Shown here: in pieces, positions 51,309 through 59,907 of the stretch
Position numbering within the stretch: the stretch's first letter is position 1
Layout of the letters: every line of letters begins with the position of its first letter
NCBI GenBank assembly: GCA_029263175.1
Contig: JAJCXZ010000084.1
Span: 1-64,000 of the forward strand
Source: Acidimicrobiales bacterium
GTDB taxonomy: Bacteria > Actinomycetota > Acidimicrobiia > Acidimicrobiales > Aldehydirespiratoraceae
Direction: 5' to 3'
DNA length: 64,000 bases
The notes under the pieces: model-generated
The model's database searches: none
What the model saw: only the letters and a program-made list of their open reading frames with translations
Told to the model about the DNA's origin: nothing
Program-made: the position numbers and the translations under genes

Positions 51309-54175
51309 GGCGCTGCACCCTTGCCGCAGTCGTTGCGACCCTCATCGCCACCATGTGTGCGTCGGTGGGCCCGCTTGCTGCGCAGACGACCGAGTCCGAT
51401 GGGGTGACGTCCGGGAGCCCCGCAGTAGTCACTGTTACGTCGCCGACGACTTCCGTCTTCACCGCCGATGCCCGCCGGATGTTTGCCGCGAGCGGATCCG
51501 ACGACCTCCTGAGCGTCGTGGTGAAGTTGTCAGAGCAAATCGACCTGTCCGCCCTGCTCGCCGATTCAGAGGTCGTGAGCGCCGACGTCGTCGAAGCGCT
51601 TCAGGACCATGCGGCTCGTGACCAAGCATTGCTTCGACTTCTGGCTCCGTTGTGGGAACGCGGCGCCTCCGTCGAGTCCTTTACCCCGTTCTGGATCACC
51701 AACGGCTTCTCGATCACCGCCACCCCAGCCGTGATCGCCTCGATCTCGAACTTCGTCGACGTGGTCGAGATCGACATCGAGCACACCTACCTCTCGGCCG
51801 CCGTTCCACCAACCGGGCCGCCGACCGCCAACATCGACGCCGTCGGCGCTCCGGCCGCCTGGAGCCGCGGCTTCACCGGCGCAGGAACCGTCGTTGCCGT
51901 GCTCGACACGGGTGTCGACATGATTGGTATCCCGGGCGTATTCCCGAGCGAAGTCGCCGGCACCTATCGAGGTGGAACCAACAGCTGGTTCGACCCGTAC
52001 ACGGTCACGACCGAGCCCTACGACCTCGAAGGCCACGGCACGGCTGTCGCGAGCATCATCACCGGTGCTGATCAGAGCGGCTCAGCGGTGGGTGTCGCTC
52101 CGGGGGCTCAGTGGATCGCGGCCAAGATCTTCGACGACTCCGGCAGCGCGACAACCACCGCGATCCGATCGGCTCTCGAATGGGTGCTCGATCCTGATGG
52201 CGATCCGACGACCGATGATGGCGCCGATGTCGTCAACGCGTCCTGGACGGGTGCCGCTCCGGGCTGTGACAGCGAGTTCGCCCCCGACATTGCCGCCTTG
52301 CGAGCGGCGGGTGTCATACCGGTCTTTGCCGCCGGAAACCTCGGTCCGCTTCCGGGTAGCTCGCCGAGCCCGTCCAACCTGCCGGGCGTTCTGGCCGTCG
52401 GCGCCGTGCAAGCCGACGACACCATCGTGTCCGAGAGCAGTCGGGGTCCGACCGAATGTGGTGGCGCCACGCGCACGTACCCCCATCTCGTCGCGCCTGG
52501 TGATGGCATTACGGCCCAGACCGTTCAGGGACAGTTCGTGCCTCACACGGGTACCTCGTTCGCAGCCCCTCACGTCGCCGGAGCCGTCGCCCTCCTCGTC
52601 GAGGCCAACGGCGGGCGCGACGATGCAGCCATTGAGGCAGCCATCGTCGGCAGCACCATCGACCTCGGTGACCCCGGCGCCGATGACACCTTCGGTGCCG
52701 GTGTTCTCGACATCGGTGCCGCCCTCGACCTGCTCGTCGGTGTCGCCCCTACCGCCGGATCTGTCACCGGCTTGGTCTTCGAAGATCTCAACGGCAACGG
52801 AACCTACGACGATGGCGAGATCCCGACAGGCTCGGCGCAGCTGGCGTTGATGGACGCCGGTGACGACGCAACCTTCGGCACCGCTGATGACGTGATCTTG
52901 GCGGAGACCGTCACCGACCCCGACGGCACCTATGTCTTCAGCGGTGTGGCGGTCGGCGGCGCCCACGTGGTTGTGTCACCGACTTCTCTCCCCGGTTCGG
53001 CCCAGCTGACGACACCTGGCGTCCAGGACGTCACCGTGGTCGAAGGTGAAGCCACCACGGCGAACTTCGGCTGGCGCCCGCCGGACCCCGGCGCCTTGAC
53101 CGTCGACATCTACGACGATGCGAATGCGGATGCGATCCATCAGGATTCCGAACTCGCCATCGAGGGTGTGACCATACGAGTGACCTCCGCTGGGACGGAC
53201 GGACTCTGGGGTACCTCTGACGACGTCGGGCCGCTTGCGGCCACCAGCGATGCGACCGGTGCCGCCGTGGTTTCAGATCTTTCGCCGGGTCCTGCGCGGA
53301 TTGCAGTCGACACGGAGACCCTGCCGGCCGGGGGGTATGTGAGCAGTGTGTCCTCGATTGAGGTCATCGTGGTCTCCGCTGGAATCGTCAACATCGGTAT
53401 TGGTGTCCACACGCCAGAGTCGACCGAGCCGATCATCTTCGTTTCGTGGAAGCGGGCCGGCAGAACCAACGACTCGACGCTCGGGTTCCGCGATGAGGAC
53501 ATCCTTGCGTGGACTGGCGCTCGCTACGAAATGCTCTTCGATGGCTCCGACGTTGGTCTCGGCGGCGTCGATGTCGATGCGTTTCACGTGGTCGATGACT
53601 CAACCATTCTTCTCTCCGTCGACCGGGCAATCTCTCTCCCCGAGCTCGGCCAGATCGAAGACCACGACGTCCTCCAGTTCGACGCAACCGAGCTCGGAAC
53701 ATCCACGCGTGGCACATTCTCCATCTACCTGGACGGCAGCGACCTCGGTCTCGAAGGGCCCGGATCCGACATCGACGCGATCGCCATGGGCGACGGTGAG
53801 CTGCTCGTATCCGTCCGCGGCAACATCACGGTGGGTGGTATCGGCCTCGTACGCGATGAAGATCTTCTGCGTGTCGAACTCGAGGAAGTCGGCCCGCAGA
53901 GTATCGGCAGTATCTCGGTGTGGTTCGACGGATCCGGGAGTGGCCTCACCACCCGGTCCGGCGACATCGACGCTGCGGCGGTGCGCGGCACCGATGGTGA
54001 GCTGATGATCAGCACCTTGGGAGAAATCCGTGCCCCAGGGCTTGTGGCGACCGACACCGACGTCCTCGCCTGCACTGATCTCGAAGCCTGTATCTGGACC
54101 GTCCGATTCCCCCATTCGTCCTTCGGGCTGGGCTTGGACATCGACGGCATCGCACTTCCTGAAGGAGAGTCGTGA
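51305..54175 (+). CDS. Secreted S8 (subtilisin-like) serine peptidase with accessory domains
   Basis: A 956-residue protein. Signal peptide, then an inhibitor-like propeptide (about 50-155) and a subtilase domain with Asp201 (VLDTGVD), His244 (GHGTAVAS) and Ser418 (GTSFAAPHVAG). Two SdrD-like B domains follow (VTGLVFEDLNGNGTYDDGE and a related copy). Residues about 708-956 are the repeats shared with the giant protein and the 46575 product (DIDAIAMGDGELLVS, VRDEDLLRV). It could process the other exported operon products. It overlaps copCD by 4 nt. Confidence 0.9.
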   Translation: MRRCTLAAVVATLIATMCASVGPLAAQTTESDGVTSGSPAVVTVTSPTTSVFTADARRMFAASGSDDLLSVVVKLSEQIDLSALLADSEVVSADVVEALQDHAARDQALLRLLAPLWERGASVESFTPFWITNGFSITATPAVIASISNFVDVVEIDIEHTYLSAAVPPTGPPTANIDAVGAPAAWSRGFTGAGTVVAVLDTGVDMIGIPGVFPSEVAGTYRGGTNSWFDPYTVTTEPYDLEGHGTAVASIITGADQSGSAVGVAPGAQWIAAKIFDDSGSATTTAIRSALEWVLDPDGDPTTDDGADVVNASWTGAAPGCDSEFAPDIAALRAAGVIPVFAAGNLGPLPGSSPSPSNLPGVLAVGAVQADDTIVSESSRGPTECGGATRTYPHLVAPGDGITAQTVQGQFVPHTGTSFAAPHVAGAVALLVEANGGRDDAAIEAAIVGSTIDLGDPGADDTFGAGVLDIGAALDLLVGVAPTAGSVTGLVFEDLNGNGTYDDGEIPTGSAQLALMDAGDDATFGTADDVILAETVTDPDGTYVFSGVAVGGAHVVVSPTSLPGSAQLTTPGVQDVTVVEGEATTANFGWRPPDPGALTVDIYDDANADAIHQDSELAIEGVTIRVTSAGTDGLWGTSDDVGPLAATSDATGAAVVSDLSPGPARIAVDTETLPAGGYVSSVSSIEVIVVSAGIVNIGIGVHTPESTEPIIFVSWKRAGRTNDSTLGFRDEDILAWTGARYEMLFDGSDVGLGGVDVDAFHVVDDSTILLSVDRAISLPELGQIEDHDVLQFDATELGTSTRGTFSIYLDGSDLGLEGPGSDIDAIAMGDGELLVSVRGNITVGGIGLVRDEDLLRVELEEVGPQSIGSISVWFDGSGSGLTTRSGDIDAAAVRGTDGELMISTLGEIRAPGLVATDTDVLACTDLEACIWTVRFPHSSFGLGLDIDGIALPEGES

Positions 54176-56706
54176 GCAATCGAAACTGGATTTCGCGTGC
54201 CGCAATGATGGCTGCATCAAGCCTTCTGCTCGTGACGATGTTGAGCGATGCAGCTCTGGCCCTCGAAGAAACGAACGCGCCCGAACCCGAGATCACAACG
54301 GCCAGCACGATCCTTCCCGACGACGCTGTCGTGCACGAGATGGTGTTCCCGATCGATGGTGAGCACCGCTTCATCAACGACTGGCACTTCCCCCGCGACG
54401 GAGGTGCCCGCCTCCACAAGGGCACCGACGTGGTCGCCGATCGCCACACGCCACTCGTGGCGACCGTCGACGGCGTAATCGAGACCGTGCGCCACAGCAA
54501 CAGCGGCAACGCCGGCAACATGGTCGTCCTGTTGGGCGACGACGGCTGGCGCTACTACTACATCCACCTGAACAACGACAGCAAAGGCACCGACAACGGC
54601 CTCAACCTCTATGCCGAGGCCTTTGGTCCGGGTATAGGCGAGGGAGTTCGTGTCGAAGCGGGCGATCTGATCGGCTATGTCGGCGACTCGGGCAACGCCG
54701 AGGGCACCATTCCTCACCTTCACTTCGGTGTCAAGAACGCCTCCGGCATCTACGTCAACCCCTTCTGGTCACTCCGAGATGCTGACCTTCTCGGCTCGGC
54801 CCCATTCGACTACCTCTGCCGCGGGGGCGAGAACCCGCTGTGGGGGATCACGGCTCCAGACGACACGCCGGCAATCGATGACACGCCACCCGCCGATGGA
54901 TCGGCGACGACCACAACTGTCGCTCCCGACGAGGACGACGAGGGCGACGAAGACGAAGACGACTCCGAGGGCGATGACTCCGATGGTGATGACATCGACG
55001 AGGACGACGGCCTGCTTGCCGAGGACGTCGAGGACGAATCGGATGTCGACACTGCAGCGCTGCGACCGGTCCGCCCGGTGAACTCCGATCACTACAGCGG
55101 GGCACCGACTACTACCACGACCACTCTGCCCGCCGCTGATCTGACGCCGGTCACCCCGGCCGAGTCGGAGGAAGTCGTGGCAATCGTCGGCGGCGCGCTC
55201 GATGTGTCTGCCTTGGGTGACGCAGGGTTCCGCGGCTCGCTCGGCGATGTCGAGCTCGAAGAACTCGTCGATCTCGCCCGTACCGAAACTGGCACCGGCT
55301 TCTACGTCCTCGATCGCTTCGGTGACGTTCAGGAATTCGGCGATGCCGTCTACCACGGCTCACTCGACGACGCGGAAGCGGCGGTTGAAGCCGTGGCCCT
55401 CGAGGTGTACCTCGGTGGGGCCGGCTACTGGATCCTCGAGGCCAATGGCCAGATCCATGCCTTCGGGGCAGCTCCCGACCTCGGTTCCCTCGGCCAAGGG
55501 TGGCTCACTGCGCCGCTCGTCGACTTCTCCGCTTCGCCCACCATGGGCGGCTTCATTCTCGCGGCGTCCGACGGCACGGTCTTCGCCCTTGGCGACGCCC
55601 TCTACGCCGGCAGCGTGCTCGACCTTGACGGTGTCGGGGTCGTGACTCCGATCGGTGTTCAAACCACCGTCACCGGCGAGGGCTACTGGATCCTCACCGA
55701 GTCCGGCCAGGTCCTGACCTTCGGCGACGCAGCCTTCCAGGGCGCCGAACGCGGTGGTTCGGCCTGCCGCTGGGACGACACGATCGGTCTGGTGACCTTC
55801 CTCGACGGATCGGGCGTCTGGGTCGTTGCCGACGACCTCCAGGCCTGGGCGTTCGGCAGCGCTCGCGAGAGCGGGCCGCTCCGGGCCAGCGATCCTGTCG
55901 GTATCACCCATGACCTGCCGGTCGTTCTTCCTCCGAAGGAGGACGACGACATCGATGATGACGCGCCTGACGACGACGGTGGCGGTGGTGACGGCGGCGG
56001 CGATGACGGCGATACGCATGATCACGACGATGACGATGACGATTACGACGACGATTACGACGATGACGTCGATGATGACGACGACGATGACGACTACGAC
56101 GATGACGTCGATGATGATGCCGGCGACGATGATTCTGAGGACGGCGACGACGGCTCGGATGCTGACGATGACGTCGATGATGATGCTGGCGACGATGATT
56201 CTGAGGACGGCGAAGACGACGTCGATGATGACGCCGGCGACGATGATTCTGAGGACGGGGACGACGACGTCGATGATGATGCCGGCGACGATGATTCTGA
56301 GGGTGACGAAGACGGCCAGGACACCAACACCGACGACGACACTGGCGACGATGTTGACGGCGACGAGTCGGGTGACGGTGAGAGTGCCGAGGGCGATGAG
56401 GATTCCGCCAACGACACCGACGACGACACTGGCGACGACGTAGACGGCGACGATGCCGGCGGCGATGGCGATCCCGCCGAGACGGATGAGGACACTGTCA
56501 ACGACACCGACGGGGACACCGGCGACGACGTCGATGATGGCGAGACATCCACCGACGACAACCCGGTCGAGCAGGACGAGGAAACTGTCAACGACACCGA
56601 CGACGACACCGGTGACGACGTCGATGCCGACACGCCGGCTGATGACGGCGGCGATGCCGGCGACGCTCCCGTCGAGCTCGACGAAGACGCCGGAGGCGAT
56701 GTCTGA
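54172..56706 (+). CDS. Secreted M23-family peptidase-like protein with Asp-rich tail
   Basis: An 844-residue protein. A signal peptide (about 1-30) precedes an M23/LytM domain with His82 and Asp86 (HKGTDV) and His182/His184 (HLHFG). A Thr/acidic linker follows, then four or five repeats of GYW..xDG.v..FGDA..xGS type (about 340-580), known from other actinobacterial surface proteins. Residues about 590-844 are a tail of Asp, Glu, Gly and Ala with a 16-residue repeat. It may act on peptidoglycan or anchor the complex. The start overlaps the previous stop. Confidence 0.85.
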   Translation: MSNRNWISRAAMMAASSLLLVTMLSDAALALEETNAPEPEITTASTILPDDAVVHEMVFPIDGEHRFINDWHFPRDGGARLHKGTDVVADRHTPLVATVDGVIETVRHSNSGNAGNMVVLLGDDGWRYYYIHLNNDSKGTDNGLNLYAEAFGPGIGEGVRVEAGDLIGYVGDSGNAEGTIPHLHFGVKNASGIYVNPFWSLRDADLLGSAPFDYLCRGGENPLWGITAPDDTPAIDDTPPADGSATTTTVAPDEDDEGDEDEDDSEGDDSDGDDIDEDDGLLAEDVEDESDVDTAALRPVRPVNSDHYSGAPTTTTTTLPAADLTPVTPAESEEVVAIVGGALDVSALGDAGFRGSLGDVELEELVDLARTETGTGFYVLDRFGDVQEFGDAVYHGSLDDAEAAVEAVALEVYLGGAGYWILEANGQIHAFGAAPDLGSLGQGWLTAPLVDFSASPTMGGFILAASDGTVFALGDALYAGSVLDLDGVGVVTPIGVQTTVTGEGYWILTESGQVLTFGDAAFQGAERGGSACRWDDTIGLVTFLDGSGVWVVADDLQAWAFGSARESGPLRASDPVGITHDLPVVLPPKEDDDIDDDAPDDDGGGGDGGGDDGDTHDHDDDDDDYDDDYDDDVDDDDDDDDYDDDVDDDAGDDDSEDGDDGSDADDDVDDDAGDDDSEDGEDDVDDDAGDDDSEDGDDDVDDDAGDDDSEGDEDGQDTNTDDDTGDDVDGDESGDGESAEGDEDSANDTDDDTGDDVDGDDAGGDGDPAETDEDTVNDTDGDTGDDVDDGETSTDDNPVEQDEETVNDTDDDTGDDVDADTPADDGGDAGDAPVELDEDAGGDV
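56104..56313 (+). repeat. Acidic tandem repeat (48-bp unit)
   Basis: Blocks starting with GACGTCGATGATGA are at 56104, 56170, 56218 and 56266. The last three are spaced by exactly 48 bp (16 residues, about DVDDDAGDDDSEDG) and the first is followed by an 18-bp longer unit. They form the Asp-rich tail of the M23 protein. Confidence 0.9.
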
Positions 56707-57341
56707 TGCGTTCGCTCCGCATAGTCCTGGTCGCGGTGGCGCTCCTCGTGGTCGTCGCATCGCCGGCTGGGGCCCAGGACCCAGCACCCGCACAGGTGGA
56801 TGTCAGCCCGGGTGGCGTGCTGCAAGACGGAGACATTCTCACCGTCACCGGCAGCGGATTCGTCCCGGCCGACACCGTCTACCTCCTGTTGTGCAACGAC
56901 GATGAACGGCTCGGAGATTCGATCGCCCGATGCAGTCTCGTCGGTGCCGGATCCGCCGGCTACGTGGTCGACGCCGGCGGTGGCCTGCTCGCCGATGACG
57001 TTGTCGTGATCGTCGGTCAGGTCGGTGCCAGCGAGATGGCCACGTGCCCGCCCTCGGCCGCTCAGGCTGTCCGCGGTATCGGCTGCAGCATCCAGGTGGC
57101 TTCGGGCGATCTCGCAGAAGTCGCCGGCGCACAGGTCGTGTATGACGGTCAACCCCCGGCTGCACCCGCCGAACTCGCGTTCACCGGCCTGCGCGATGCC
57201 CCACTCATCCCGGTGGCCGGCATGCTGGTCGTCGGCGGAATCACGCTCGTTCTCGCCAGCGCGATGCTGGTTCGTCGCCGCCACGCTTGTGATTCCACGC
57301 CCTGGATCGGGGTTGACGCTCAGTCGGCCCAAAACGTCTGA
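56706..57341 (+). CDS. Surface protein with LAFTG sortase signal
   Basis: A 211-residue protein. Signal peptide (LVAVALLVVVASPAGA), a beta-rich domain with VSPGGVLQDGDILTVTGSGF (typical of small actinobacterial surface domains), then the sorting signal LAFTG at about 174-178, a hydrophobic helix (LIPVAGMLVVGGITLVLAS) and RRR. LAxTG is the pattern for class E sortases. It is the last gene of the operon and may be the covalent wall anchor of the complex. It overlaps the previous stop by 1 nt. Confidence 0.85.
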   Translation: MRSLRIVLVAVALLVVVASPAGAQDPAPAQVDVSPGGVLQDGDILTVTGSGFVPADTVYLLLCNDDERLGDSIARCSLVGAGSAGYVVDAGGGLLADDVVVIVGQVGASEMATCPPSAAQAVRGIGCSIQVASGDLAEVAGAQVVYDGQPPAAPAELAFTGLRDAPLIPVAGMLVVGGITLVLASAMLVRRRHACDSTPWIGVDAQSAQNV

Positions 57342-57371
57342 AGCCCTCGAACCATCGGGTCCAAGGGCTTC
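57340..57371. terminator. Hairpin at the end of the surface operon
   Basis: GAAGCCCT (57340-57347) and AGGGCTTC (57364-57371) form an 8-bp stem. It starts in the last codon of the LAFTG gene and also lies downstream of the minus-strand tRNA-Leu, so it could serve both. There is no clear U-tract. Confidence 0.55.
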
Positions 57372-57385
57372 GACATATCCGGAGT

Positions 57386-57468
57386 GCGCGAGGGGGGACT
57401 TGAACCCCCACACCCTTTCGGGCACAGGCACCTGAAGCCTGCGCGTCTGCCAATTCCGCCACTCGCGC
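57386..57468 (-). tRNA. tRNA-Leu (CAG anticodon)
   Basis: The reverse complement begins GCGCGAGTGGCGGAATTGG, with acceptor stem GCGCGAG paired to CTCGCGC. The anticodon loop CTTCAGGT gives CAG. The variable arm is long, as for class II tRNAs, and the T-loop GGTTCAAGTCC is intact. The 3' CCA is not encoded. Confidence 0.96.
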
Positions 57469-57533
57469 GTGGCCGCTCACGGGGTGAACGTGTTGACAAA
57501 GGGTAGCGCAACCCCCGGCCATTGCGGCAGGGC

Positions 57534-57546
57534 TAGCCTCTCCAGG
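57534..57546 (+). promoter_or_regulatory. Putative leaderless -10 for the division cluster
   Basis: TAGCCT (57534-57539) is followed by 7 nt and the GTG at 57547. A TTGACA is present at 57493-57498 but is too far upstream to be the matching -35. Confidence 0.45.
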
Positions 57547-58203
57547 GTGGGCTTGCGATCTATCGAGCGACGACTCGAACGGTTTGTCGAAGACAGCGTC
57601 GGACGCTTCTTCCGCGGTGGCGTTCGGCCCGTCGAAATCAGCCACCGCGTTGCTCGGGAAATGGCTGATTCCCGATCCGTCGGCGTACGCGGCCAGCCCG
57701 TCGTGGCCAACCACTTCTCGGTCGCACTGGCGACCGCGGACCTTGCCCGATTCGCCGATGTTCAGGACTCCCTGGTGCGGGAGCTGTGTGACGCCGCACG
57801 CGAGACTGCACGCGACGAAGGCTGGGCATTCATGGGGCCCGTCCAGGTCGAACTCATCGCGGACTCGGCGCTACGCGGCGGCGGTCTGAGCGTTCTCGCC
57901 CGCATGAAGGAAGCGGATGGTGGTGTTGGTGTTCTCCATCTCGCCAACGGCCATCAAGTGGTCCTCGGCGAGTTCGTGCTCACGCTGGGCCGGCTCCCGG
58001 AATGCACCATCACCTTCGACGACTCGAATGTCAGCCGCGAACACGCGCAGATCCGGCCGGACGGCAGCGGCTTTGTGATCTCTGACCTCGGCTCCACCAA
58101 TGGCACGCTGGTGAACGACTCGGCTGTCACCCGGCATCGTCTCGACGATGGCGACCGTGTCTGCCTCGGCGGCACCACCTTCTTTGAGTTCCGGGCCGGC
58201 TGA
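57547..58203 (+). CDS. fhaA: FhaA-like protein (DUF3662 and FHA domain)
   Basis: A 218-residue protein. The N-terminal DUF3662 region (GLRSIERRLERFVEDSVGRFFRGGVRPVE in parts) is followed by an FHA domain with LTLGRLPECTITFDDSNVSREHAQI and ISDLGSTNGTLVN. It binds phosphothreonine on PknB partners in peptidoglycan control. It heads the fhaA-fhaB-pstP-rodA-pbpA-pknB set. The GTG at 57547 is supported by the hexamer 7 nt upstream. Confidence 0.92.
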   Translation: MGLRSIERRLERFVEDSVGRFFRGGVRPVEISHRVAREMADSRSVGVRGQPVVANHFSVALATADLARFADVQDSLVRELCDAARETARDEGWAFMGPVQVELIADSALRGGGLSVLARMKEADGGVGVLHLANGHQVVLGEFVLTLGRLPECTITFDDSNVSREHAQIRPDGSGFVISDLGSTNGTLVNDSAVTRHRLDDGDRVCLGGTTFFEFRAG

Positions 58204-58204
58204 C

Positions 58205-58693
58205 GTGTCCGATCAGTTGCTCGATGTGTTTCGCATCTGCCTGCTCGTGCTTGTCTACCTGACGTTTTTTCGGGTGATCCGGGCCGTGGTGGTCGAGCTC
58301 CGTGCCGAGGTCCCTGCCGGCGTCGCCTCGGATGCGCCGATGGCCGAACCTGTCGCCGCCCGGCAGGTCCTGTCAAGCTCTCCGGCAGCTCCGTCGGGCT
58401 TGGGGGCGGCAGCCGCGCTGGTGCTGGTGGCTCCGCCGGGGGTTGCCGGTACCCGGTTCGTTCTCGAACCGGAGACCACAATCGGCCGAGCTACGGGATG
58501 TGCAGTGGTCATCGACGATGCTCGAGTGTCGAAGCTGCACGCCCGTGTCTTCAATTCCGGCGGAATCTGGTACGTAGAGGACCTTGGTTCAACCAATGGC
58601 ACCCTTGTGGACGGAGAAGCCCTTGATGCGACGACCGCGCTCGCGGTCGGCTCTCGGATTCAGGTCGGCGACATCGTGATGGAGCTCGTATGA
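58205..58693 (+). CDS. fhaB: FhaB-like FHA-domain protein
   Basis: A 162-residue protein. An N-terminal TM segment (LDVFRICLLVLVYLTFFRVIRAVV) is followed by an FHA domain at about 80-160: TTIGRATGCAVVIDDARVSKLHARV and VEDLGSTNGTLVDGE. It corresponds to FipA/FhaB, which is phosphorylated by PknB and links to division proteins. GTG 58205 starts 1 nt after the fhaA stop. Confidence 0.92.
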   Translation: MSDQLLDVFRICLLVLVYLTFFRVIRAVVVELRAEVPAGVASDAPMAEPVAARQVLSSSPAAPSGLGAAAALVLVAPPGVAGTRFVLEPETTIGRATGCAVVIDDARVSKLHARVFNSGGIWYVEDLGSTNGTLVDGEALDATTALAVGSRIQVGDIVMELV

Positions 58694-59907
58694 CCGAATT
58701 CGTCTGGGGCGCAGCCACCGACGTCGGTCGCGTCCGCCGAGCAAACCAGGACCGCCATCTCGTCGAGGACGGAATGTTCGTCGTCGCCGATGGAATGGGT
58801 GGCCACAGCGGTGGAGAGATCGCCTCCGAAGTCACCGTCGACTCGCTTCGCGGGTCAGGCGTGATCAGCACGCTTGACGAACTCATCGATCGAGTGCAGG
58901 AAGCCAACGCGGCAGTGGTGGCCCGCGCCCGTCGTGAACCTGCCCTTCGGGGAATGGGCACCACGGTGTCGCTGCTGGCCGAACTCGTTCGGGCCGGCCC
59001 CCATCGGCTCGGCATTGCCAATGTCGGCGACAGCCGGCTGTATCGCCTCACCGCCGATGGCCTCCATCAGCACACTGTCGACCACAGCCTGGTCGAAGCC
59101 CTCGTTCGTGATGGTCGCCTGTCGCGGGCCGAAGCGGCCAATCATCCGCAGCGAAACATCGTCACGCGCGCTCTGGGTATCGACGAGAAGGTTCTTGTCG
59201 ACGCCTGGGAGTTGGTGCCTGTCGCCGGCGACCGATACGTGATCTGTAGTGATGGATTGTTCGGTGAGATCGGCGCGCCGGAGATCTGCGAGGTTCTCAG
59301 CACGGTTGAGGACCCCCAGTCGGCGGCTGAGGATCTCGTGTCGCGGGCCTGCGCGGCGGGAGGCCGTGACAACGTCACCGTTGTCGTTGTCGATATCGCC
59401 CAGGCCGACTCGGTAGATGACGTCCCCGACGATCGGGTCACTGACACCCGCAAGGCATTGCCGGACGGAATCTTCGAGGGTCATCACGTCGCCGATCCTC
59501 CGGCCGCCGATGCTGATGATGCGAACCCTGATTACCCCAACCCCGACGACCCCAACCCCGACGATATTGTCCTGCCGCCTGTCGGCAAGGTGTTCACCTG
59601 GCGGTTGGCGGCGTTCGTCGTCGCTGTCCTGATGGTGCTCGTTGCCCTGGTCGGATCGTTGGCGGTGTATGCCCGCTCCACGTATTACGTGGGGGTCGAA
59701 GGCCAGGAGATCGTGATCTACCAGGGCCGGCCCGGCGGCGTGCTCTGGTTCGATGCAACGCTCGAGACACGATCGGGGCTGCTCGTCGGTGCGCTCGAGC
59801 CCCATGATGCCGAGTTGGTGCTCGACGGGCTCGAGTTCGACAACCTCGAAGACGCTGAGGCTCATATCGAGGATCTGCGCGAGCAGTTGTCGCCCGAAAC
59901 CCCGTGA
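58690..59907 (+). CDS. pstP: PP2C-family serine/threonine phosphatase
   Basis: A 405-residue membrane phosphatase, the counterpart to PknB. The PP2C core has VRRANQDRHLVEDGMFVVADGMGGHSG (metal Asp), MGTTVSLLAEL, VGDSRLYRL, HSLVEALV and GGRDNVTVVVVD. A Pro/Asp/Asn-rich linker and a TM helix (LAAFVVAVLMVLVALVGSLAVY) near 305-325 precede an extracellular segment. It overlaps fhaB by 4 nt. Confidence 0.94.
   Translation: MTEFVWGAATDVGRVRRANQDRHLVEDGMFVVADGMGGHSGGEIASEVTVDSLRGSGVISTLDELIDRVQEANAAVVARARREPALRGMGTTVSLLAELVRAGPHRLGIANVGDSRLYRLTADGLHQHTVDHSLVEALVRDGRLSRAEAANHPQRNIVTRALGIDEKVLVDAWELVPVAGDRYVICSDGLFGEIGAPEICEVLSTVEDPQSAAEDLVSRACAAGGRDNVTVVVVDIAQADSVDDVPDDRVTDTRKALPDGIFEGHHVADPPAADADDANPDYPNPDDPNPDDIVLPPVGKVFTWRLAAFVVAVLMVLVALVGSLAVYARSTYYVGVEGQEIVIYQGRPGGVLWFDATLETRSGLLVGALEPHDAELVLDGLEFDNLEDAEAHIEDLREQLSPETP

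Noticed and set aside
56104-56313. 48-bp repeats as a possible CRISPR or regulatory array
   Set aside because: They are coding, without unique spacers, and specify the Asp-rich tail.
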